This document shows, piece by piece, positions 1 through 8,324 of a DNA stretch of 64,000 bases. Below the pieces are notes generated by a model. That model saw only the letters and a program-made list of their open reading frames with translations. It was not told the DNA's origin and did not search any database. Position numbers and translations under genes: made by a program. Source of the stretch: Paracoccaceae bacterium. Its GTDB lineage: Bacteria; Pseudomonadota; Alphaproteobacteria; Rhodobacterales; Rhodobacteraceae. The stretch covers positions 46,628 to 110,627 of the forward strand of contig JAFGXY010000055.1 of the NCBI GenBank assembly GCA_016936395.1. The letters run 5' to 3'. Within the stretch, counting starts at the first letter, position 1; every line of letters starts with the position of its first letter.

Positions 1-1605
1 GCGGTGCAAGGACCAAGAGCACAGGCGGACCGGGAAATTTACCGACACTCTGTGCAGCATTACTTGAGCCTTCATCGAAATAATCGGATCGTGGAAGGCG
101 AAGTGGTCGACATAACGATGCAGGGTTATTCCGTCACCGGGGTGGTTTTGGCAAATGACCAGCGCATTCAAGCAAACGCTGTTGTCTTGACGGCAGGAAC
201 CTTTCTGAACGGTGTCATTCACGTAGGTGCAGAGACCTCACAAGGTGGAAGGCTGGGTGACAGTCCGTCAGTTCGGCTGGGCGCGATGTTGAGAGATCTG
301 GGTCTGGCGCAAGGCCGTCTGAAAACGGGAACGCCCCCAAGATTGGATGGAAGAACGATTGCTTGGCATCGCATCGATCGCCAAGATGGTGATGACGTCC
401 CCACAATGTTTTCGTTCTTGAGCGAAGGCCCCAAGGCGCGGCAAATCGCTTGCGGTATCACGCACACGAATGAGGTGACCCATGCGATCATTCGAAAGAA
501 CCTTGGCAGATCCGCTCTGTATGGCGGAAGCATAGAGGGCGTTGGTCCCCGATACTGCCCGTCGATTGAAGACAAGGTGGTGCGATTTTCTGAAAAGCTC
601 TCGCATCAGGTTTTTCTTGAACCGGAAGGGCTGACCAGCGACGTGGTCTACCCCAATGGCATCTCCTCATCCTTGCCCATCGATGTGCAATCCGATTATG
701 TGCGGAGCATCACCGGGCTGGAGGATGCAACAATCCTGCAACCGGGTTATGCCATCGAATATGATTTCTTCGATCCACGTGGCATGAGGTCATCGTTGGA
801 GCGTAAGGAAATTGCCGGTCTGTTTTTCGCGGGTCAGATCAACGGAACGACCGGATACGAGGAGGCTGCTGCGCAAGGCCTTGTTGCCGGGCTAAATGCA
901 GCGCGGAGCGCTCTTGGAAAAGACCCCGTGCATTTTCATCGGTCAGAAAGCTATATCGGGGTGCTGATCGACGATTTGATTTTGCGCGGTGTAACGGAGC
1001 CATATCGGATGTTCACGTCGCGGGCAGAATATCGGTTGCATTTGCGTGCAGATAACGCCGACCAGAGATTGACGGAACTGGGTATAACCGTCGGACTCGT
1101 GGAGGCGGACCGAGCGTTGAAGTATCGTGAAAAGGCCGAAAAGCTTCAATCTGCACGCTCCATGTTAGCGGCCCGCATTTTTTCGAATAGGGATCTGCGG
1201 GACAGCGGTGTTACAGTCAGTGCGGATGGCGCGTTGCGGGATGGCTTTGAGGTTATCGGCGCGTTCAATCTGGAGCCATCAGAGTGTGAGCGCCTTCTTC
1301 CCGAATTGGGCCTGTTTGACCCCGATATTCGAACTCAAATATATAGCGACGCCTTGTACAGCCGCTACCTGGATCGGCAGCGTGCCGTAATCGAGCATCT
1401 TCGTAAAGACGAACAGCTTCCGATTCCGTCAAGCTTTGACTACGCCGGCCTCTCTGGGCTGTCGTCTGAGCTGACGGCCAAACTGCAACGAATCATGCCG
1501 TCCAACCTAGCTCAGGCGGCGCAAATCGAGGGCATGACGCCATCGGCCATGGCGTTGCTTCATGCCAAGATAAAGCGTGCCGGCGCTTCAAATATTCGGG
1601 CGTGA
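1..1605 (+). CDS. mnmG: tRNA uridine-5-carboxymethylaminomethyl modification enzyme MnmG, 5'-truncated by the window edge
   Basis: The reading frame is open from base 1, so the gene starts upstream and the N-terminal FAD-binding Rossmann segment is missing. About 534 codons remain. Two MnmG family signatures are visible: GPRYCPSIEDKV near codon 182 and GTTGYEEAAAQGLVAGLNAA near codon 283. The helical C-terminal domain is complete and the frame ends in TGA at 1603. MnmG acts with MnmE and uses FAD, NADH and a methylene-folate unit to modify the wobble uridine of several tRNAs in the cytoplasm. The next gene, rsmG, begins three bases after the stop, which is the usual gidA-gidB pairing and implies co-transcription. 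Identification is firm; only the 5' end is unknown. Confidence 0.96.
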   Translation, partial: AVQGPRAQADREIYRHSVQHYLSLHRNNRIVEGEVVDITMQGYSVTGVVLANDQRIQANAVVLTAGTFLNGVIHVGAETSQGGRLGDSPSVRLGAMLRDLGLAQGRLKTGTPPRLDGRTIAWHRIDRQDGDDVPTMFSFLSEGPKARQIACGITHTNEVTHAIIRKNLGRSALYGGSIEGVGPRYCPSIEDKVVRFSEKLSHQVFLEPEGLTSDVVYPNGISSSLPIDVQSDYVRSITGLEDATILQPGYAIEYDFFDPRGMRSSLERKEIAGLFFAGQINGTTGYEEAAAQGLVAGLNAARSALGKDPVHFHRSESYIGVLIDDLILRGVTEPYRMFTSRAEYRLHLRADNADQRLTELGITVGLVEADRALKYREKAEKLQSARSMLAARIFSNRDLRDSGVTVSADGALRDGFEVIGAFNLEPSECERLLPELGLFDPDIRTQIYSDALYSRYLDRQRAVIEHLRKDEQLPIPSSFDYAGLSGLSSELTAKLQRIMPSNLAQAAQIEGMTPSAMALLHAKIKRAGASNIRA

Positions 1606-1608
1606 CCT

Positions 1609-2229
1609 TTGGATTCATTGTTCACACAGCTGAATGTTTCACGTGAAACGGCGGAAATGCTCGACGCCTACAAGGCGATTGTCTTGCGGTGGAACAGAGC
1701 AATTAACCTCATATCGGAAAGAAGTGCAAAAGATATTGATCGACGCCACATTGCAGACTCCCTTCAACTCTGTCCCCTGATCGTACGACCTATAGAGCGT
1801 TGGTGCGACATTGGCAGCGGAGCGGGCTTCCCCGGAATGGTGGTGGCGATCTACTCTCACACTATGGGCAAGCCTCTGGATATGCATTTGGTCGAAGTTG
1901 ACGCCCGAAAGGCAGTCTTTCTGAGAGAGGCGTCGCGGCAGTTGGGGCTGAAGGTGACGGTCCACAACAAAAGGGTTGAAGATTTACCACCACTGCACTG
2001 CGATGTGGTGTCAGCGCGGGCATTGGCACCGCTGGCAACGTTGTGCAGCATGGCAAGCCCACATCTTGCATCCGCTGGAATATGCGTCTTTCCGAAGGGC
2101 GCCAGCTATCGTGAAGAGGTTAGATCGGCGAAGGCAGAATGGAATTTCAGCCTCGAGGCCATTCCCAGTCAAACGGATGAGAACGCGGTCATATTGTTGT
2201 TGAAGGAGGTATCGCGTGTCACCACTTGA
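1609..2229 (+). CDS. rsmG: 16S rRNA (guanine-N7) methyltransferase RsmG
   Basis: This is a 206-residue SAM-dependent methyltransferase that modifies a guanine of 16S rRNA (G527 in E. coli numbering). The family marks are NVSRET near the N-terminus, a WNRAINLIS segment, and motif I as DIGSGAGFPGMV at about residues 66-77. The most upstream in-frame start is a TTG three bases after the mnmG stop; no ATG lies before the conserved NVSRET, so the TTG is likely the true start. The 3' end overlaps parA by 14 bases. The NVSRET codons coincide with a near-perfect parS site, so this stretch of DNA carries two signals. The length is normal for the family. Confidence 0.95.
   Translation: MDSLFTQLNVSRETAEMLDAYKAIVLRWNRAINLISERSAKDIDRRHIADSLQLCPLIVRPIERWCDIGSGAGFPGMVVAIYSHTMGKPLDMHLVEVDARKAVFLREASRQLGLKVTVHNKRVEDLPPLHCDVVSARALAPLATLCSMASPHLASAGICVFPKGASYREEVRSAKAEWNFSLEAIPSQTDENAVILLLKEVSRVTT
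1635..1650. other. parS: parS centromere site inside rsmG
   Basis: The 16 bases TGTTTCACGTGAAACG match the widely conserved chromosomal parS palindrome (TGTTTCACGTGAAACA) at 15 of 16 positions; only the last base differs. It lies about 1.4 kb upstream of parB in the same cluster. It encodes the VSRET residues of RsmG in frame. ParB is expected to load here and spread over the neighbouring genes. Seen: the sequence match. Known: the parS consensus. Inferred: occupancy by the ParB encoded at 3045. Confidence 0.9.
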
Positions 2230-3052
2230 GGGCCGGAAGGCAGTTCGAATCATTGCGGTCGCGAACCAAAAAGGTGGCGTGGGCAAAACGACCACAACAA
2301 TCAACGTCGCTGCCGCCTTCGCCGAGATGGGGTATCGGACGCTGGTCATTGACATGGACCCGCAGGGCAATGCATCGACTGGTTTGGGCGTGGGGGCCGA
2401 AAAGCGCGGAAAAACCAGTTACGACCTCTTGTTGGAAAAGGCCCATCTGGCCGAGCTGATTCAACAATCCTCTGTCCCCAACATTCTGGTTTGTCCAGCC
2501 AACGCAGATTTGTCCTCCGCTGATATAGAGCTCGTGGCGAGCGAGAAGCGATCCTTTTTGCTGAAAGATGCGCTCAACGATCCGACTTTTGCCGATCTTG
2601 GCTTTGACTTCGTGCTCATAGACTGCCCTCCCTCTTTGTCCCTTCTGACCGTCAACGCGCTCGTTGCGGCACACTCGGTGCTTGTTCCCCTTCAAAGCGA
2701 GTTCTTTGCGCTTGAGGGCCTGTCCCAGTTGATGTTGACCGTGCGTGATATCCGCAAGCGGGCCAATCCTGGCCTTCGGATTGAAGGAGTCGCTGTCACA
2801 ATGACTGACAACAGAAATCGTCTGTCGCTACAGGTTGAGGCGGATGCCCGCCAAAACTTGGGAGAGCTGGTATTTGCGACGACCATTCCGAGAAATGTGC
2901 GCGTGTCCGAAGCTCCGTCTTATGCAATGCCAGTCTTGCAATATGAACCGACGTCAAAAGGTGCAGAGGCCTATCGCAAGCTTGCCCTGGAAATCATCGC
3001 ACGCAAACCGGCAGTCCGTGCCACCAAGCGGGAAACACTCGATCATGGATAA
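2216..3052 (+). CDS. parA: Chromosome-partitioning ATPase ParA (Soj)
   Basis: This 278-residue deviant-Walker ATPase moves ParB-parS complexes over the nucleoid. The N-terminal VANQKGGVGKTTTTINVA carries the P-loop lysines at residues 19 and 24. Walker A' VIDMDPQGNASTGLG and the DFVLIDCPPSL Walker B follow in normal order. GTG at 2216 is the likely start because a perfect AAGGAGGT ribosome-binding site lies at 2203-2210, five bases upstream. The gene overlaps rsmG by 14 bases and parB by 8, so the three are translationally packed in one operon. The short N-terminal arm before the P-loop suits a chromosomal ParA rather than a large type Ia plasmid ParA. Confidence 0.97.
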   Translation: MSPLEGRKAVRIIAVANQKGGVGKTTTTINVAAAFAEMGYRTLVIDMDPQGNASTGLGVGAEKRGKTSYDLLLEKAHLAELIQQSSVPNILVCPANADLSSADIELVASEKRSFLLKDALNDPTFADLGFDFVLIDCPPSLSLLTVNALVAAHSVLVPLQSEFFALEGLSQLMLTVRDIRKRANPGLRIEGVAVTMTDNRNRLSLQVEADARQNLGELVFATTIPRNVRVSEAPSYAMPVLQYEPTSKGAEAYRKLALEIIARKPAVRATKRETLDHG

Positions 3053-3962
3053 GAAACTGGAACGTCGAGGTCTTGGGCGTGGGCTGTCAGCCCTGATGTC
3101 GGATGTCAATCTGGGGTCAAACGAGGTTGCAGACTCACCGCAGAGGTTCCCGGCGGCAGACCTGATGATTGCTGTCGAGCGGATTCGTCCGAATCCAAAG
3201 CAACCAAGGCGGGACTTTGATCAGGCGGCCTTGGAAGAGTTGGCAGGCTCAATACGCACAAAAGGTATTATCCAGCCAATAATCGTGCGTCCAACCGCAG
3301 ATGATGGCGATTTTGAGATCGTGGCTGGCGAAAGGCGTTGGCGCGCGGCCCAACTGGCACAGTTGCATCAAGTGCCGGTGGTCGTTCGGTCCTTTTCCGA
3401 CGCCGAGATGCTGGAAATAGCGATTATCGAAAATATTCAGCGCGCCGATCTGAATGCTGTCGAAGAAGCGTTAGGTTTCAAGCAGTTGATGGAAAACTTT
3501 GGTCATACTCAGGAAAAGTTGGCCGACGCTCTGTCGAAAAGCAGATCGCATATCGCCAACACTTTGCGCCTTTTGTCGCTGCCTGACGACGTTCTGCAGA
3601 TGATCCGCTCAGGAAAACTGACTGCGGGCCACGCGCGTGCGTTGATTGGCGCCTCAGACCCCGTTGCCTTGGCGGCAAAGGTTATTGGTGCCGGTCTGTC
3701 TGTGCGCGAAACGGAAAAGCTGGCGAAGCGTGCCATGCAGAAGCCAGACAGAAGCAATTCGCGGGCACGGGAGACGGAAAAAGATGCTGACACGCGCGCG
3801 ATAGAGGCAGATCTGAGCGCCAATTTGGGGATGAGTGTGACGATTGACCACGATCCAGCAGGCGAAGGCGGCTTCATCAAGGTCCGTTACCGAACACTGG
3901 GGCAGCTTGATATGTTGTGTCAGATGCTGTCCGTCATCCCGCGCGACTTCAAGGCAGACTGA
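3045..3962 (+). CDS. parB: Chromosome-partitioning protein ParB (Spo0J)
   Basis: This 305-residue protein begins with the ParB lead-in MDKKLERRGLGRGLSALM. The ParB/Sulfiredoxin CTPase domain contains RPNPKQPRRDF (box I) and GERRWRAAQ (box II). A KorB-like helix-turn-helix follows (GHTQEKLADALSKSRSHI), which should bind parS, then a C-terminal dimerisation segment. The open frame extends upstream to 2835, but ATG 3045 is the start because the conserved N-terminus begins there and it overlaps the parA stop by eight bases. A near-perfect parS lies at 1635-1650. The gene is convergent with hemW nine bases downstream, with no obvious terminator between them. Confidence 0.97.
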   Translation: MDKKLERRGLGRGLSALMSDVNLGSNEVADSPQRFPAADLMIAVERIRPNPKQPRRDFDQAALEELAGSIRTKGIIQPIIVRPTADDGDFEIVAGERRWRAAQLAQLHQVPVVVRSFSDAEMLEIAIIENIQRADLNAVEEALGFKQLMENFGHTQEKLADALSKSRSHIANTLRLLSLPDDVLQMIRSGKLTAGHARALIGASDPVALAAKVIGAGLSVRETEKLAKRAMQKPDRSNSRARETEKDADTRAIEADLSANLGMSVTIDHDPAGEGGFIKVRYRTLGQLDMLCQMLSVIPRDFKAD

Positions 3963-3971
3963 GGTGTTGCT

Positions 3972-5150
3972 CTAGTCCGCCAGATGTCGGATCACGCTGT
4001 TCAGCACAAGGCGCCCCTGCACACTGGTTTTCAGGCGTGTGCCACATAGTTGTAGAAGGCCGAGGTCACTCAATTCGGTGATCTTTCGGGCGTCAATCGT
4101 CTTGCCGGTGATGGTTTCGTACATTTCGACATCAAGGCCTGACGATACCCGCAATCCCATGACCATCAACTCACGGCCCTGATCCTCGGCTGTAAGGCTC
4201 TCGCGCGGGTCTTCGCCATTTTTCGTCTTTGCCACTCGGTCCAGCCATGTGCCGGGCGATGCAGGGCAAAATGTTGCAAATCTGGGTCCTTGCCGCAAGG
4301 TCAGCCGACCATGGGCCCCAGGTCCGATGCCCAAATAGTCACCACCGCGCCAATAGACCATGTTGTGCCGCGAGAAGGACTGCTCTCGCGCATGATTGGA
4401 AACCTCGTAGGCAGGAAGGCCGACAGCATTGCAAAGATCTTGCGTCGCCAGGTACATGTCGGCGGAAAGGCCTTCGTCGGGCAAGCCACGCAACTGCCCA
4501 CGGGCATGGCGTGCTCCGAACACGGTTTCTGGCTCTACGGTCAGTTGATAAAGCGACAGGTGGTCGCCCGCTATGTCCAAAGCGGCCGAAAGTTCGCCTT
4601 GCCAGTCGCCCAGTGACTGATCTTGCCGGGCATAAATCAGGTCAAAGCTGGTGCGATCAAAGATCTTTTGGCCCAAGGCAATGGCCGACCGGGCTTCCGC
4701 TGCATCGTGCATGCGGCCAAGCCGACGCAGATCGCGGTCATTCAAGGCCTGCACCCCGATCGAGACCCGGTTCACGCCCGCAGCTCGATACCCAGCAAAG
4801 CGATTCGCTTCGACCGAGGTCGGGTTGGCCTCCAGTGTGATCTCGATGTCATTCGCCGGCGTCCACAGGCGCGTTGCCTCATCAACAATCGCAGCGACCA
4901 AGGATGGCATCATCAACGATGGTGTCCCGCCCCCGAAAAAGACGCTTTGCAAAACGCGCCCCTCCGTTTCAAGGGCGACCCGCCGCAGCTCCGACAGATA
5001 GGACTGCTGCCACACTGCCTGATCAACAGAGGATGAGACATGGCTGTTGAAGTCGCAATATGGGCATTTTGACTGGCAGAACGGCCAATGCACATAAAGC
5101 GCAAAGCCGGCCTGCTGCCACCGCTCCAACGATACAGGGGTCTCGGTCAT
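3972..5150 (-). CDS. hemW: Radical-SAM heme chaperone HemW
   Basis: This 392-residue radical SAM protein has the cluster motif CQSKCPYC (CxxxCxxC) near residues 25-32, directly followed by DFNSH. That continuation is typical of HemW and differs from the CxxxCxxCxC of true oxygen-independent coproporphyrinogen oxidase HemN. A glycine-rich VFFGGGTPSLM motif for SAM binding and the SIGVQALND segment follow. HemW binds heme and an Fe-S cluster and is thought to deliver heme to cytochromes or respiratory enzymes. The gene is the downstream member of a minus-strand run rph-rdgB-hemW, with 34 bases separating it from rdgB. Older annotations would call it coproporphyrinogen III oxidase. Confidence 0.93.
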   Translation of the reverse strand: MTETPVSLERWQQAGFALYVHWPFCQSKCPYCDFNSHVSSSVDQAVWQQSYLSELRRVALETEGRVLQSVFFGGGTPSLMMPSLVAAIVDEATRLWTPANDIEITLEANPTSVEANRFAGYRAAGVNRVSIGVQALNDRDLRRLGRMHDAAEARSAIALGQKIFDRTSFDLIYARQDQSLGDWQGELSAALDIAGDHLSLYQLTVEPETVFGARHARGQLRGLPDEGLSADMYLATQDLCNAVGLPAYEVSNHAREQSFSRHNMVYWRGGDYLGIGPGAHGRLTLRQGPRFATFCPASPGTWLDRVAKTKNGEDPRESLTAEDQGRELMVMGLRVSSGLDVEMYETITGKTIDARKITELSDLGLLQLCGTRLKTSVQGRLVLNSVIRHLAD

Positions 5151-5180
5151 CGCCTGCCGACGCGCTCGATTAGGTCAAGC

Positions 5181-5196
5181 TGTTTCACGTGAGCAG
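5181..5196. other. Degenerate parS-like half palindrome
   Basis: TGTTTCACGTGA at 5181-5192 matches the first 12 bases of the parS consensus, but the last four bases (GCAG) diverge, giving 12 of 16. It covers the 3' end of rdgB and the gap before hemW, 3.5 kb from the strong site in rsmG. It could be a weak secondary ParB-binding site or a chance remnant. Confidence 0.4.
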
Positions 5197-5793
5197 ACAC
5201 GCAACCAGCTTGCGGAACGCATCGGCCCGATGGCTGATCTGGTTTTTCAGCCCGCCCGCCATTTCCGCAAATGTCTGGTCGTATCCATCCGGCTGAAACA
5301 TTGGGTCATAGCCATGCCCGTGAAGCCCGCGCGGCGGCCAGACCAAGACACCCGGCATCACCCCCTCAAAGACCTCATCGCTCCCGTCGGGATAGGCGAT
5401 CACCAGAGTGCAGCGGAACTGCGCGCGACGCGGCTCCGGCGCGCCAACCGCCTTACAGGCCTCCCAGGTTCTTGCCATCGCAAGACTGAAGTCCCGACCA
5501 GACGGCGTTTCCGCCCAATCGGCCGTCCAGACGCCCGGCGCCCCGTCCAAGGCATCGACACAAATCCCCGAGTCATCAGCCAAAGCTGGCAAGTCCGTGG
5601 CCTGCGCAGCATAGTGTGCCTTGATCCGCGCATTTCCCACAAAGCTGTCCTCGGTCTCTTCGGGCTCCGTCAATCCAAACGATGCTGCCGGAACAATCTC
5701 TACGCCAAACGGCTCTAGCAAGGCGGAAATCTCTGCCAGCTTGCCAGCATTATGGGTGGCGATTACCAGCTTGGGCCCGATGCTCTTTCGCAT
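5185..5793 (-). CDS. rdgB: Non-canonical purine NTP pyrophosphatase (RdgB/HAM1 family)
   Basis: This 202-residue protein hydrolyses ITP, dITP and XTP to monophosphates, keeping damaged purines out of nucleic acids. The family opening LVIATHNAGKLAEI is present, as are LADDSGICVDALDGAPGVW and the C-terminal KNQISHRADAFRKL. ATG 5793 is preferred because a GGGA sequence lies about eight bases upstream on the minus strand. A GTG six bases further upstream overlaps the rph stop and is a possible alternative. The gene is tightly coupled behind rph, a common alphaproteobacterial pair. Confidence 0.95.
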   Translation of the reverse strand: MRKSIGPKLVIATHNAGKLAEISALLEPFGVEIVPAASFGLTEPEETEDSFVGNARIKAHYAAQATDLPALADDSGICVDALDGAPGVWTADWAETPSGRDFSLAMARTWEACKAVGAPEPRRAQFRCTLVIAYPDGSDEVFEGVMPGVLVWPPRGLHGHGYDPMFQPDGYDQTFAEMAGGLKNQISHRADAFRKLVACLLT

Positions 5794-5795
5794 GG

Positions 5796-6512
5796 TCACA
5801 GTCCCAAGGCCGCTTTCTGTGCCGCAACCAGAGATGCGATGCCAAGGTCTGCTAGGTCCAGCAACTCTCCCATCTCGGCACGCGAAAACGTGGCGCCCTC
5901 GGCCGACATCTGGACCTCGATCAATCGCCCGCGGCCGGTCATTACAAAGTTCCCATCCGTGCCAGCGGCCGAGTCCTCCGGATAATCCAGATCCAGAACC
6001 GGCTGCCCGGCAAACACACCGCAGGAAATGGCGGCAACATGGTCGACAATCGGGTCACTCACAATCGCACCCGTAGCCAGCAGCTTGTTGACAGCCAGCC
6101 GAAGTGCCACCCAACCACCGGAGATCGACGCGCAACGTGTGCCGCCATCGGCCTGCAAGACATCGCAATCCACCACAATCTGACGTTCACCCAAAGCGCT
6201 GCGATCAACCCCCGCGCGCAAAGAGCGGCCAATAAGTCTTTGAATCTCTTGTGTTCTTCCGCTTTGCTTGCCAGCAGCCGCTTCCCTGCGGGTCCGGCTG
6301 TTGGTGGCCCGTGGCAACATGCCGTATTCCGCTGTTACCCAACCAAGGCCGGTATTCTTCAGAAATGGCGGCGCTTTGTCCTCTATGGTCGCCGAACACA
6401 GAACATGCGTATCGCCCATCTTGATCAGGCAAGACCCCTCGGCATGCCGCATCACGTCAATTTCAATGGCAATCGGGCGGGTTTCATTCAGCTTCCGGCC
6501 AGAGGGGCGCAT
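5796..6512 (-). CDS. rph: Ribonuclease PH
   Basis: This 238-residue phosphorolytic 3'-5' exoribonuclease trims tRNA precursors. The family features are [13 protein letters not shown] at the start, the [28 protein letters not shown] block cut by the conserved arginines that bind phosphate, and [12 protein letters not shown] with the catalytic aspartates. The open frame runs 16 codons further upstream, but the family start is the internal ATG at 6512, which gives the usual length. It heads the minus-strand group rph-rdgB-hemW and is divergent from hrcA, leaving a 113-base shared control region. Confidence 0.96.
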   Translation of the reverse strand: MRPSGRKLNETRPIAIEIDVMRHAEGSCLIKMGDTHVLCSATIEDKAPPFLKNTGLGWVTAEYGMLPRATNSRTRREAAAGKQSGRTQEIQRLIGRSLRAGVDRSALGERQIVVDCDVLQADGGTRCASISGGWVALRLAVNKLLATGAIVSDPIVDHVAAISCGVFAGQPVLDLDYPEDSAAGTDGNFVMTGRGRLIEVQMSAEGATFSRAEMGELLDLADLGIASLVAAQKAALGL

Positions 6513-6596
6513 GACAGGTCCTTTCCATAGGGTCACACCTGATATGCGCCCGACCTGCACCGATGCAACCCCGATTGACGCCCCCGCCAGTCGGAA

Positions 6597-6616
6597 TACT
6601 CTACCACGCCAGAGTA
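6597..6616. promoter_or_regulatory. Inverted repeat in the rph-hrcA divergent region
   Basis: TACTCT and AGAGTA form a perfect 6-bp inverted repeat with an 8-base spacer, ending ten bases before the hrcA ATG. The position suits an operator for hrcA. It shares only the ACTC/GAGT core with CIRCE (TTAGCACTC-N9-GAGTGCTAA), and the spacer around that core is ten rather than nine bases, so it is not a convincing HrcA site. Confidence 0.3.
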
Positions 6617-6625
6617 GGAGCGCGC

Positions 6626-7696
6626 ATGTCCGACGGATCGAAACTGCTTGCCGAAATGAACGATCGCTCGCGCGAGGTGTTTCGCAAGGTTGTCGAAGGC
6701 TACCTCACCTCGGGCGATCCGGTTGGGTCGCGCAGCCTGACCCGCACGATGTCCGAAAAGGTATCCGCTGCCACCATCCGCAATGTCATGCAAGATCTCG
6801 AATTTCTTGGCCTGCTTGACAGCCCGCACGTTTCAGCCGGCCGCATCCCAACACAACTTGGCTTGCGGATGTTTGTTGATGGCCTGCTTGAGGTGGGCAC
6901 AGTGGCCGACGAAGACCGCGAACGGATTGACGCCACCCTTGGCAGCAATGATCATGACGTGGTCTCGCTGCTCGATCAGGTTGGCGCGGCCTTGTCCGGC
7001 ATCACCCGTGGCGCCAGCCTTGTTCTGTCGCCGAAACACGAAGCCCCGATCCGCCATATCGAATTCGTCAGCCTTGGTCCCGACCGTGCGCTGGTCGTGC
7101 TGGTCTTTGCCGATGGCCATGTCGAAAATCGCCTGTTCACGCCGCCACCCGGGCAGACGCCGTCATCAATGCGTGAGGCCGCCAACTTTCTGAACGCGCT
7201 TGCCGAAGGCCGCACGCTGTCAGACCTGCGCCGGACAATGGCCCAGGACATTGCCCTGCACCGGCAAGAGATCGACAGTCTGGCCCGTGACCTTGTGGAA
7301 AGCGGTTTTGCGGTCTGGGAAAACAGTGCCGAGCGCCGGGAAAGGCTGATCGTGCGCGGCCGTGCCAACTTGCTCGAGGGCGCCACCGAGGCCGCGGATG
7401 TCGACCGCATCCGCACCTTGTTCGATGACCTTGAACGCAAGCGTGACATTGCCGATTTCCTAGAACTGACCGAATCCGGCGAAGGGGTGCGCATTTTTAT
7501 CGGGTCCGAGAACAAACTCTTCTCACTTTCGGGTTCCTCTCTGGTGGTCTCTCCCTATATGAACGCTGATCGCAAGATCATCGGTGCCGTTGGCGTCATT
7601 GGTCCGACTCGGCTGAATTATGGCCGCATCGTGCCCATCGTCGACTACACGGCACAGCTTGTCGGTCGGATCGTGTCCGAGCGCGGCGGTGGATGA
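6626..7696 (+). CDS. hrcA: Heat-inducible transcription repressor HrcA
   Basis: This 356-residue repressor has an N-terminal winged helix with [13 protein letters not shown] and [15 protein letters not shown] segments, followed by [18 protein letters not shown], the classic HrcA DNA-binding signature. The C-terminal GAF-like domain ends with [20 protein letters not shown]. HrcA blocks groESL by binding CIRCE elements and needs GroEL for activity. The start at ATG 6626 is supported by a TAGGAG sequence just upstream and by the family N-terminus; the open frame extends 21 codons further without support. The grpE gene follows after 31 bases, which is the usual hrcA-grpE heat-shock pair. Confidence 0.96.
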   Translation: MSDGSKLLAEMNDRSREVFRKVVEGYLTSGDPVGSRSLTRTMSEKVSAATIRNVMQDLEFLGLLDSPHVSAGRIPTQLGLRMFVDGLLEVGTVADEDRERIDATLGSNDHDVVSLLDQVGAALSGITRGASLVLSPKHEAPIRHIEFVSLGPDRALVVLVFADGHVENRLFTPPPGQTPSSMREAANFLNALAEGRTLSDLRRTMAQDIALHRQEIDSLARDLVESGFAVWENSAERRERLIVRGRANLLEGATEAADVDRIRTLFDDLERKRDIADFLELTESGEGVRIFIGSENKLFSLSGSSLVVSPYMNADRKIIGAVGVIGPTRLNYGRIVPIVDYTAQLVGRIVSERGGG

Positions 7697-7727
7697 TCAC
7701 AACGGACAAACGCAAGGAAGACGGACC

Positions 7728-8267
7728 ATGGCGCAGGATATCCCCAGCACCGAAACCACCGAGATGGAAGAGATGGCCGAGGCAGAAAACCCTATCACTG
7801 CCGAAGAGCTTGAGGCCCTGCGCGCCGAACGCGACGACCTTCGTGATCGTTTCATGCGTGCGCTTGCCGATGCCGAAAATTCCCGCAAACGCGCCGACCG
7901 TGATCGGCGTGAGGCCGAGCAATTCGGCTCCACCCGTCTCGCGCGTGATCTGCTGCCGGTTTATGACAACCTCAAGCGCGCGCTTGATGCCGCAAGCGAG
8001 GAAACCCGCAGCCTTGATGCTGCCATGATCGAAGGCGTCGAGCTGACCCTGCGTGAACTGACGCATGTCATGACCAAGCACGGCGTGACCCCGATCTCAC
8101 CTGCTGTGGGTGACGCGTTTGATCCGCAACAGCATCAGGCGATGTTTGAAGCGCCGGTTCCCGGCACCAAGGCCGGTCAGATCATCCAAGTGATGACCGA
8201 AGGTTTCTTGCTGCACGATCGACTGTTGCGGCCCGCACAGGTTGGCGTGTCCTCGACGGTTGGCTGA
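7728..8267 (+). CDS. grpE: Nucleotide exchange factor GrpE
   Basis: This 179-residue protein is the ADP/ATP exchange factor for DnaK. It has an acidic N-terminal segment, a long helix with the heptad-like stretch ELEALRAERDDLRDRFMRAL, then the conserved FENSRKR-like AENSRKRADRD and RLARDLLPVYDNLKRAL. The C-terminal beta domain contains GDAFDPQQHQAMFE and ends with LRPAQVGVS. ATG 7728 has a GGAAG sequence upstream and gives the usual length; the frame is open upstream into hrcA. No dnaK lies nearby in the window. A GC-rich stem-loop follows the stop. Confidence 0.96.
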   Translation: MAQDIPSTETTEMEEMAEAENPITAEELEALRAERDDLRDRFMRALADAENSRKRADRDRREAEQFGSTRLARDLLPVYDNLKRALDAASEETRSLDAAMIEGVELTLRELTHVMTKHGVTPISPAVGDAFDPQQHQAMFEAPVPGTKAGQIIQVMTEGFLLHDRLLRPAQVGVSSTVG

Positions 8268-8276
8268 TTTGCGCCC

Positions 8277-8309
8277 GGGCGGGGCGGCCGACACGGCCGC
8301 GGCCCGCCC
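8277..8309. terminator. GC-rich stem-loop between grpE and phnM
   Basis: GGGCGGGGCGGCCG (8277-8290) can pair with CGGCCGCGGCCCGCCC (8294-8309) around a 3-base loop with a small bulge. The two flanking genes are convergent, so it could stop transcription from either side. No T-run follows, so it may rather protect mRNA ends. Confidence 0.5.
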
Positions 8310-8324
8310 GCGCTTGTGCCCCCG

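Noticed and set aside
3972..5150. Oxygen-independent coproporphyrinogen oxidase HemN
   Set aside because: The cluster motif lacks the fourth cysteine of HemN and continues DFNSH, which marks HemW.
6597..6616. CIRCE element before hrcA
   Set aside because: Only a 6-bp inverted repeat is present. It lacks the TTAGC ends and the 9-base spacing of CIRCE, so it is reported only as an inverted repeat.
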